A stretch of DNA of 64,000 bases from Ramicandelaber brevisporus (Eukaryota > Kickxellomycota > Ramicandelaberales > Ramicandelaberaceae). Position numbers and translations under genes: made by a program. Under the pieces are notes generated by a model, which saw nothing but the letters and a program-made list of their open reading frames with translations, searched no databases and was not told where the DNA came from. Each line of letters starts with the position of its first letter. Position 1 is the stretch's first letter. The stretch is taken from the NCBI GenBank assembly GCA_025201865.1, contig MU602694.1, positions 1 to 64,000 on the forward strand, in the 5' to 3' direction. Positions 47,556 to 55,483 of the stretch are shown piece by piece.

Positions 47556-50500
47556 TTACAAAGGCGCAATGTCATTATTTTGTTGAGTCCGCTGGTTGTT
47601 GCTCGGACTCAGTCTAAAGGTTCTCCGAGATGATCCTCTAGATACAGTGGCCATCAAGCCACCGCCAAACTCATCCAAATTCTGTTGGTTTTGTTGCTGT
47701 TGATACACGGATTGAGCTTGCACACGAGAGAATGCGTGGCCAGGTTCAGGCGGAAGGACCACTGGCGGCGCAGATAGTGGAACTGCGGTTACCGATGCTG
47801 GTATATCTGTGCCACCATCTGGTGGGTTCACGGCTGAACTTGACGTCGTTGTGGAAGTGGTAGCGATTTGTCCAGTAACATTTGATAGCGCAGATGCCGA
47901 GTGTGGTGGTTGAGGAAGATTGTACAATTGTTGCTGTTGCTGTTGCTGTTGCTGTTGTTGTGCAAGTGGATTTATCATGGAAAAGGCGTGTTGATGATGA
48001 TGATGGGAAGCGCTGGATAATGCCCCAGCTGTACGTCGTGGTGCAGGTCGCAGTCCATGTCCAACCGTCGTAGTGTGCGCGTGTCCATACTGTCGCGGGT
48101 GATAGCCGGCTGATATCACTGGAACTGGTTGAATGCCTTGTAACTGTGAGAGAGCCGACGACATCATGAGATGAGATGGATACGATTGGTCAATTTCAGA
48201 GATTGGAATCGAATACATTGGAGGAGGCTGAGTGGCTGGTAAAGGCACTGACATTGCTTGAGGGTCAACATACGGCTGAAGATAGACTGCTGGCTCACCC
48301 AATGGATGTGCCATCTGAACACCACCACCGACTCCACCACCAACTGCAGCAGCAGCAGCCAGTGCCATTTGATACTGATGAAGCTGCACTTGCTGCTGTT
48401 GAAGCTGCTCAATCTGAAGCTGTAACAATTGCTGTTGCTGCTGAATTGGCTGCAAATCAGGCGCATAGATTGAGTTAGTCGATGACAAAGAAGGCAGCTG
48501 CGTAGTAGATAATGGGTGTTGCTGAGGATCTGTAGTGTATGTAAAATCAAGCTGCTGTGACGGAATCTCAGAGGCAGTGATTGTTGAGAGACGCTGGTGA
48601 ATGCGATGGGGTACTGGTTCTGCCAAAGATGGCGGACGAGGCGACACTGACTTTGATGGGTGCAGCTGGAGATGGTTCTGTGCCATCTCAGATGTAGATT
48701 CAGCTGGATGAGACGCTTGTCCATTGTCATCAACAGCCACTGAGAATGATGATTCTTTGGACTTTTGAATAGATGGGATCGTCTGCTGGCTGCTTCGGCG
48801 TGGCTCGGAAATGGACCGCAGTCTGCCTCGAGTAAACTCTTGGCTGTTTCTGTTGCGCTCACTGTTCATATCACCAGCCGTTTGTTGCTGCTGTTGCTGC
48901 TGCAGTTGCTGCAGTTGCAGTTGTTGTTGCTGATATGGAAGTGGAACATCGTACTGTGAACCGATGCGATCCATGCTTTGGTTTGGCAGCTCGCTGATTG
49001 TGCTAATTCCAGTCTTGAGACCGCCACTGAACGCTGTGGTTGATGATGCTGCAGCCACAGTATTTGGATCTGTTGCGGTTGTCCCTGTTGAACTGCCTGC
49101 CGCTCTCTTGGCTCGCAGCATTGCTATATATGTCGAAATATGCTCCAGTTCGAGTGGATTGACCCCATGGCTGACATTGTCTCCGCTACTGTTGGCAGAT
49201 GAGTTTAGTGCAAGCTGACTCGGAATCGAGCGCACTGCAGAGATGGTACGACCAGGACCAAGGCTGCTGGATGGAGGCTGCTGTAAGAATGACAAGGCTG
49301 AGGCATTGGGCTCAGATTTGGCTGTCGCTGGCACACCTGGCGATGGCTGTTGCAATCGATGCTCCTGAGCTGATGATTGGAACGACTGTAGATTGAGACG
49401 AGGCGGAGGTGGTACTTTTGTCGGCATTGTCTTGGAGGCAGCTGTCTGCGGCATGACATCCGCATCTGGTTGAGCGGATACTGGTTCCGGCTGGACATGG
49501 TAAAGTGGCGAATGCTGACTGCCAGTTCCAAACATGGATTTGAATCGAGATAGTGATTCGAGAGACCACGAGCGACTCCACGCTGAACCAGCCATCGGAC
49601 GTCGTTGGTAATTTCCATCATCCATATGTTCTCCATTGATATTGCCCATCTCAATAGCTGCGTGTTCGTCATCATGGAGTGGTAGTTTCATGCCGCTAAT
49701 TGATTTACGTTTCATGATTGATGCAAAAATTCGTGTGCGAGATGACAATCGTTCACGGCGATGTTGCTGCTGGTGCTGACGAGGTGACAGTGCGTGGGGC
49801 CGTTGATGTCCCTGTGGAGTTGATGTGGCTGCAGATGTGGCAGTCATAACTGGTGTGTTTTGTGCATCTTCGCCACCACCACCACTGCTACTTACACCAA
49901 TGCCGCCTGTGCCGCGAGTGCCAAATGTCACATTCTGTGTCGACAGTGGTGTGATTGCCGACTGCGGAATGATGCGACTCTGGTCACTACCTTGACGCTG
50001 TGCATTTGATTTCTGCTGAGCAAGCATTGGATGCTGATCATCGGTTGATGAGAAGCTACCAAAGACGTTAGAAAGTCGACGAAATCCATCCGCAAGGCGG
50101 TCAAACAGTGGCGCTTGCTCAGCATTTGGTTGTTCATGGTGATGACGAGACTGGTGCATCGATGGAGACCGCACATGTGGCGCTGTACCGATGAATGCTC
50201 CTTGTTGGTGAGGTTGAGATTGTTGAAGCAATGGCTGAAGACGCTGTTGATGGTGTTGCAGTGTCTGCTGACGCTGGAGCTCGCGCGTCGTTTTGGGATC
50301 TGGCGCCACAGCCACATTGAGAACGCCATGTGGACTCAAGACTGGGATCGATATCATGCCAGTGCCGAAACGAGGGTTGCGACTGAGATCAGAAACTGCT
50401 GCAGGCACCTGCATTCCAGCTGGCAATGCTGTACCACCACCATGAACAACCGCCTGTGGTGGCACTTGTAGCACGGATGTGCTCGTCACTGTTGGGTGAG

Positions 50501-53500
50501 ATTGCTGCTGATAGTATGTTGAAATCGCAGGCAGTTGTGTGCCATGTCCGGCAGCTGTTGAAGCTGATACTGGCTGCGGCTGTGGCTGTTCAGGTGGGCC
50601 AACTTTGCGGCTGTTCCGACGCCACGACAAGCTGCCCCTCTGGCCACCACTTGCACCACTCAGCGAGTTTCGTAGCGAACCTGTAGAGATCGCCTGGCCC
50701 AGTGGTGGTAGCTGAGGGATGAGCATGTGTGTTGGAACATGTACTGGAGCATGTGTTATTAAGGACTGTCCTTGGCCGGTCGCGAATGCCAAACCAAGTG
50801 GCACCCACGATGGCTGGAATGGAGTTGGAACATGGTTTTCAGGCACTGTATGCTGTGACGACACGTTCCCATAAGGTTGAGATCCAATGACAACTGGGTT
50901 GACAATACCAGAGTGTTGCAACTGCTGATAGTGCTGCTGCTGCTGTTGTTGTTGCTGGACTGGAAGCATGGAGTCGATCAGCATTTGGGGGATGAGTAGA
51001 TCCGAACTCAATGGTGAGCGAGATGCAGCACCAGCCTTTTGGTACATTTCCAGAATCCAATCTTTACATACCACGACCCAGACTACTAAACCATAGGACA
51101 GCAGGACAGCCAAATTGCTCATAATGCGGATAATAACCATGCCACGAATGGAATAGCGCATTGTAGTCGCACACAGCACTTGCGCCACAGAGTATAAAAT
51201 GTATCCAAACGATATACACAAACACATGAGAAGCATGTACCGTAATCCGCTGGTATCCTCAAACAGCTGAACTGGCACAACTGGAGACTCATCTGATGAA
51301 GACTGTTGTTGCTGCTGTTGTTGTAGCTGCTGCTGCTGTAGCTGTAGCTGTTCTTGAGTCTGATATTGAGCTTGATGCTGACCAGTGAGTCTATCTGGCA
51401 GAAGTGTCACCATGCCAGCGTTGCCATAAGCATTGCCACTATTGTAAGTGGTCGACTTTGACCTGATCAACATGGATAGGTATTTGACGCGATTCTTTTG
51501 GATAGTTTTGAGCCGATGGTTGATGAGCGAGAACGTGACCAAGTACACTGACGCTTGTATGAGCACCATCAATGGAAAGATGTAAACTTCCATGATGAAA
51601 TTGGCATAGTCTTGTGCTGGAATTGTGGTGTACAAGTCAACAACGCGAGTCGAGAAATGCATGAAGGATACGAATATTGACACAAATGACACAGTGTTGC
51701 AGATCCATAGCAGACGGAAATAAACTGCCATTGGAATAGCACGCCGACACAGAGGACATTTGCTGAGAGTTGATGTGCCAGTGCTGGTTCCAGTGTTGTT
51801 GGTGCCTGTGCGTGTTTGTGGGCCACTGGCTTGGGATCGTAACCTTGAGTGTGGGAATACAGCGGCTGTATCGGCAGCATTGAATGGCCTATCCGCTGTA
51901 CTATGTACACGATTGCTATTGTTGCTATTGTTGCTGCTGCTGCTGAATCTCGACATGAATGATCTGAATATACTCTTTAGAGCAGCTGTGATTCCACCAA
52001 AAGTACCAGCAGTAGCAGTAGCACTACCAGTATCACCGCCAAAGACACCGCGCTGAGATCGAACTCCAGCACTTGCTGCACGGCTGCGTGGTGTTGTAGA
52101 TGATCCAGCCAATGCAGCTGTTGTCACTGAATCAATCAATGCCATTGGATCTGTGCTCCATTGCCCACCAAAAGTATCAACACCACGAGCACTCCTGTTT
52201 GAGCGACCTGTGCTCCCTGTACCTCCTCCACTGCCCCTACTGCCATCACCACTACCACCACCACCACCACCACCACCACCACCACCACCGCTGTCTTCAT
52301 TATCCTGCTTAATGTCACCATCCTCACCAGTCGCCTTGCGATCGAGCTCAGCGGCAGGCAGCATGACCTCATTGGCAACTTGGTTTAGTAAATGTACCAC
52401 CTGAATAGCCAACACTGCAACTATAGTAGCTACTAGCCACTGCGCAAGATATCTAACGACGTTGATGGCATTTGAATACACACTTCCAAATGGCATCGTC
52501 GCACCAGCAATCAGTCCAATTGCGCATCCCAGCAGTAACACTGTTCTTCCAAATGTGTTATGTTTGTATTTGAACCTGACAATTCCAATATAGATGGCAG
52601 CGGCTGCGCATGGAATGAAGAAAATATACGTCAGTACATCAATCCATGTAAACAATTTGCTAGAATATGCGCGATTCCATGGACCGGGTGATCGAACTGC
52701 TGCCAAAATTACAGGCTGAACTGGTCCATCCTCCATTACTGATAGTGCAAATGGATGACGATGTTGGTAGTGTTGATGATGTTGTTGTGATGGTGTGACA
52801 CTATTGTTGAACGAGTGACCTTGCCATGTTAGTTTAGATAGCATTTCACCAGTTTGAGTTCCAATCAACATCAGTTCCAAATCATCGGGTTTATACATCC
52901 AATAGTCATCAAACTTTTGTCCAAAAGGCGATCCAAACTCATCTGCAGAATCACTAGGCGTTGTAAACATCAGCAGTCTAACTGGTGGATAATACCCAGC
53001 ACTACCAGCGCTATCGCTACCACTGCCAGCGCCTGGTGAATAAACAGGATCGACAATGGCACGAATCTGAGCATGCTGTTTCAAGATTGAAGTGTATGTT
53101 CTGCATCCAGCAGTGTATGCAGCTTGGAAATCACACAGTGCAATCGTGCCAATGCTGATGTTCATTACTGGAGATGTAAGCATTTCGATTCCTTGTCTTC
53201 CGCCATTTGTTGAGTTTGATTTCCTGGGGTTTGCGGTTGCAGTGTGTATCAGATACGGCGGAATCAGTGAGGATAGATCAGTCAGCGAGGGAAGCGGCAT
53301 TGGTAACCTCAGTCCAGAACTGACTGTTCCACTGCTGTTACCGTTGTTGTTCCCATCAATGGTTCGTCTCTCTTCTGAAGGCTTGACTGTACAGCCAGCA
53401 CTAAAGTTGAGTTTGATAATTGGACCAACAATAATGTAATCGGGAACTCGAGTGGCACCAGTGAAATCGTATCCCAGAAGAAGAGCGCCAGATGGAGCGC

Positions 53501-53705
53501 CATTTGGGAGAGGCGTCCATGTTGGCTGAGAGGATCGTTTTACAGTTGGAAGAGTCGATATCTGAGACTGGTTGAAGTTGAGTGGAAGTAGCCATCCTGA
53601 AACTGTCGATATCCCGAGCAGAACAAAGGTGAGTGCAAGCAGCGTTGGTGCAGTCTCTGAGCGTAGTCGCACTCGTATCCATGTCATGCTGTGGAAAGGG
53701 TGCAT
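47556..53705 (-). CDS. Seven-transmembrane receptor-like protein with a ~1170-residue Gln-rich tail
   Basis: 2049 aa from the ATG at 53705; a second ATG at 53687 would put the signal peptide (TLLALTFVLLGISTVSG) closer to the start. A Cys-containing extracellular domain of about 330 residues follows. Seven hydrophobic helices lie between about residues 350 and 885: LTYIFFIPCAAAAIYIGIV, TVLLLGCAIGLIAGATM, LAQWLVATIVAVLAIQVV, LLWICNTVSFVSIFVSF, YIFPLMVLIQASVYLVTF, LMCLCISFGYILYSVAQ and IMSNLAVLLSYGLVVWVVV. A large Gly/Ser-rich loop separates helices 3 and 4, and a Gln-rich loop helices 5 and 6. The cytosolic tail is dominated by Gln, Ser, Pro and His. The topology fits a G-protein-coupled-type receptor, but I recognise no named family and no ligand can be inferred. 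A CPLCRRAIP motif lies just before helix 4. Confidence 0.8.
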   Translation of the reverse strand: MHPFHSMTWIRVRLRSETAPTLLALTFVLLGISTVSGWLLPLNFNQSQISTLPTVKRSSQPTWTPLPNGAPSGALLLGYDFTGATRVPDYIIVGPIIKLNFSAGCTVKPSEERRTIDGNNNGNSSGTVSSGLRLPMPLPSLTDLSSLIPPYLIHTATANPRKSNSTNGGRQGIEMLTSPVMNISIGTIALCDFQAAYTAGCRTYTSILKQHAQIRAIVDPVYSPGAGSGSDSAGSAGYYPPVRLLMFTTPSDSADEFGSPFGQKFDDYWMYKPDDLELMLIGTQTGEMLSKLTWQGHSFNNSVTPSQQHHQHYQHRHPFALSVMEDGPVQPVILAAVRSPGPWNRAYSSKLFTWIDVLTYIFFIPCAAAAIYIGIVRFKYKHNTFGRTVLLLGCAIGLIAGATMPFGSVYSNAINVVRYLAQWLVATIVAVLAIQVVHLLNQVANEVMLPAAELDRKATGEDGDIKQDNEDSGGGGGGGGGGGGSGDGSRGSGGGTGSTGRSNRSARGVDTFGGQWSTDPMALIDSVTTAALAGSSTTPRSRAASAGVRSQRGVFGGDTGSATATAGTFGGITAALKSIFRSFMSRFSSSSNNSNNSNRVHSTADRPFNAADTAAVFPHSRLRSQASGPQTRTGTNNTGTSTGTSTLSKCPLCRRAIPMAVYFRLLWICNTVSFVSIFVSFMHFSTRVVDLYTTIPAQDYANFIMEVYIFPLMVLIQASVYLVTFSLINHRLKTIQKNRVKYLSMLIRSKSTTYNSGNAYGNAGMVTLLPDRLTGQHQAQYQTQEQLQLQQQQLQQQQQQQSSSDESPVVPVQLFEDTSGLRYMLLMCLCISFGYILYSVAQVLCATTMRYSIRGMVIIRIMSNLAVLLSYGLVVWVVVCKDWILEMYQKAGAASRSPLSSDLLIPQMLIDSMLPVQQQQQQQQHYQQLQHSGIVNPVVIGSQPYGNVSSQHTVPENHVPTPFQPSWVPLGLAFATGQGQSLITHAPVHVPTHMLIPQLPPLGQAISTGSLRNSLSGASGGQRGSLSWRRNSRKVGPPEQPQPQPVSASTAAGHGTQLPAISTYYQQQSHPTVTSTSVLQVPPQAVVHGGGTALPAGMQVPAAVSDLSRNPRFGTGMISIPVLSPHGVLNVAVAPDPKTTRELQRQQTLQHHQQRLQPLLQQSQPHQQGAFIGTAPHVRSPSMHQSRHHHEQPNAEQAPLFDRLADGFRRLSNVFGSFSSTDDQHPMLAQQKSNAQRQGSDQSRIIPQSAITPLSTQNVTFGTRGTGGIGVSSSGGGGEDAQNTPVMTATSAATSTPQGHQRPHALSPRQHQQQHRRERLSSRTRIFASIMKRKSISGMKLPLHDDEHAAIEMGNINGEHMDDGNYQRRPMAGSAWSRSWSLESLSRFKSMFGTGSQHSPLYHVQPEPVSAQPDADVMPQTAASKTMPTKVPPPPRLNLQSFQSSAQEHRLQQPSPGVPATAKSEPNASALSFLQQPPSSSLGPGRTISAVRSIPSQLALNSSANSSGDNVSHGVNPLELEHISTYIAMLRAKRAAGSSTGTTATDPNTVAAASSTTAFSGGLKTGISTISELPNQSMDRIGSQYDVPLPYQQQQLQLQQLQQQQQQQTAGDMNSERNRNSQEFTRGRLRSISEPRRSSQQTIPSIQKSKESSFSVAVDDNGQASHPAESTSEMAQNHLQLHPSKSVSPRPPSLAEPVPHRIHQRLSTITASEIPSQQLDFTYTTDPQQHPLSTTQLPSLSSTNSIYAPDLQPIQQQQQLLQLQIEQLQQQQVQLHQYQMALAAAAAVGGGVGGGVQMAHPLGEPAVYLQPYVDPQAMSVPLPATQPPPMYSIPISEIDQSYPSHLMMSSALSQLQGIQPVPVISAGYHPRQYGHAHTTTVGHGLRPAPRRTAGALSSASHHHHQHAFSMINPLAQQQQQQQQQQQLYNLPQPPHSASALSNVTGQIATTSTTTSSSAVNPPDGGTDIPASVTAVPLSAPPVVLPPEPGHAFSRVQAQSVYQQQQNQQNLDEFGGGLMATVSRGSSRRTFRLSPSNNQRTQQNNDIAPL

Positions 53706-54046
53706 ATTGACAATGACAAAGAACAAGAACAAGAACAAGAACAAGAACAAGAAAGTGTTTGAGACAGACGTTACAAAGAGTATCAACAGAAGTTTAAAAG
53801 TAAAAAGTTAAGAAGAAGAAAAAAAAAGAACAGAAAAGAGTTGTTTCGCGTAGAGAAGAGGATAGGGCGAGTCAAACGAGTTAGACGAGTACAGAAGGGT
53901 TTGTTTTCTTTTTTTGGCGCGATGTGTGGCTGAGCTCTTCATTATACTCCAATGGCCTATTGGCTAACATTCTCTTCTTCACAGCAAATCAAAAAAAACC
54001 GCCGCCCGCCCCTAATCCATGTGCGACAGACCATATCCATAACTGA
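53706..54046. other. Intergenic, 7TM-like gene / NSL1-like gene
   Basis: A-rich, with the AAGAAC repeat at the left edge. It is the promoter of the 7TM-like gene and the 3' flank of the NSL1-like gene. Nothing else seen. Confidence 0.5.
53717..53754. repeat. (AAGAAC)n hexanucleotide repeat in a 5' leader
   Basis: Five to six copies just upstream of the 7TM-like gene's ATG. The open frame runs through the repeat as Phe-Leu repeats (from TTG), but translation there is unlikely. Confidence 0.85.
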
Positions 54047-55033
54047 TTAGAGTGAGCTTTGACCACTACTACCACCGCCGCCACCGCCACCAGAAACTGA
54101 TGATAAAATGAGCCTACGTAGGACCGACTGCTCATCAGATGGAGGTTTGATCGTGTTCGGCCCGTCTTTTCCATTCCGCTCCAATTGAGCGTTTGCATCT
54201 TTGATAACGTCATCAACGAACGCACGGACTCTATCAACACGGCTGAGCGTATTCGTGGCACGTTGCTGCACTGTTGAAAACGTGACCAGCGCATTCTCGA
54301 GCTGCTTGATTGCGGCATTCGTATCACTGACATCATCACCGCCGTTATCAGCGTCCTTGCAAATATCCATCTCCATCTCATTTGGTGCATCGCTGAGTGT
54401 CGCATGAGTGGAGGATGTTGCTGTTGCTGCTGCTGCTGTTGATGTTGATGTTGATGTTGATGTTGAGGCAAAATGCTCAGCGTATTGTGCATCGGCTTTG
54501 GCTTGACTATCGAGCATGCTTCGCGTCAGTTGCTCAATCTGCGCTGGTGTTCGTTTACGCAGCTCCGTGAGTCTCAGCATCATCTCGTCTGCTTCTTGCT
54601 GTAACTGCCGCACCTCAGCATCCAACTTCTCATCAAACGGCTCCATACCCTTCAACTGCGCAATGTCGCTACACTCGCTTTCTTTCATTGCTTGAGAACC
54701 ATTACCACTGGCAGCAGCACCGGCAGCACCGGCAGCAGCTGACGACTCGCTGCTAGTCGCGTTGGCAATATCCAAACCGTTGATCAGGATGTTTTGCGAG
54801 ACTAGCTTCCAAACCTGTTCACTCCAGGCTTGAGTGGCTGCCTCTACAACTGTACCAAGCTGAATCTCGGCCTGTGCACCGCCGGGGAGAGCCTGATTGG
54901 GATCGCGCCGAGCAAACACATCAGGAATCACAACGTTTCGCACATAATCGTCAAAGCCCTTGCGAAGATACTCCAAGTCTTCGACGGAGTCGAGACGGAT
55001 CTTGCTAACATCGAGTGCTGTAGAGTGGCTCAT
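54047..55033 (-). CDS. Mis14/NSL1-like kinetochore protein (MIND complex)
   Basis: 328 aa, ATG at 55033. The N-terminal part reads KIRLDSVEDLEYLRKGFDDYVRN...LGTVVEAATQAWSEQVWKLVSQNILINGLDI, which fits the Mis14/Nsl1 pattern: a start block around DL-YL, then a helix and a NI-INGLD end. The middle is a coiled coil (MEPFDEKLDAEVRQLQQEADEMMLRLTELRKRTPAQI) followed by a Ser/Thr/Ala tract from a 6-bp repeat. Another helix (about 230-285) follows before a disordered Gly-rich tail. In the MIND/Mis12 complex Nsl1 links the inner kinetochore to Ndc80. The helical layout and length agree, but similarity in this family is always low. A generic coiled-coil protein is the alternative. Confidence 0.6.
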   Translation of the reverse strand: MSHSTALDVSKIRLDSVEDLEYLRKGFDDYVRNVVIPDVFARRDPNQALPGGAQAEIQLGTVVEAATQAWSEQVWKLVSQNILINGLDIANATSSESSAAAGAAGAAASGNGSQAMKESECSDIAQLKGMEPFDEKLDAEVRQLQQEADEMMLRLTELRKRTPAQIEQLTRSMLDSQAKADAQYAEHFASTSTSTSTSTAAAATATSSTHATLSDAPNEMEMDICKDADNGGDDVSDTNAAIKQLENALVTFSTVQQRATNTLSRVDRVRAFVDDVIKDANAQLERNGKDGPNTIKPPSDEQSVLRRLILSSVSGGGGGGGSSGQSSL

Positions 55034-55483
55034 GTTGGTTGCAGTTTGTATTGAGAGAGGGAGGGAGGAAGAAAAAACAAAAATTGATGATTATTTGTTT
55101 GTTTTGAGATGTTCAGAATGTCAACCACAATCGACACTAACTAATCTGACATTTCTTGCTCGTTAGCTGCAACTGGGGAAATCCATATTAGGTATCAACA
55201 AAAAAGAGATATTGCAGATTAAATAAAAAGAAAAGTAATGCAGGAAATGGAATGCAGAAGAAAGTGCAAGTAAGAAGAAGATGCAGGTGAGAAGAAGATG
55301 CAGAAATGAAGTGAAGAAAAGAGAAAATAAGAGTGCAGCAACAGGTGAATGAGATGATGATGATGATGATGATGATGATATGAAAGTTAACTGGCCAAAC
55401 GAAGAGGAACTTGGGACAGGAACGGGAACGGGAACGGGGGGCAAATGTGCAAATTAGATGCAAAGGTCAGTCGTGTCTGTCGA
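55034..55483. other. Intergenic with ATG/GGAACG microsatellites
   Basis: 450 bp between the NSL1-like start and the end of the basic repeat protein. It holds a (gat)n run at about 55352-55380 and a (ggaacg)n run near 55419-55438, with purine-rich DNA between. No gene. Confidence 0.5.
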
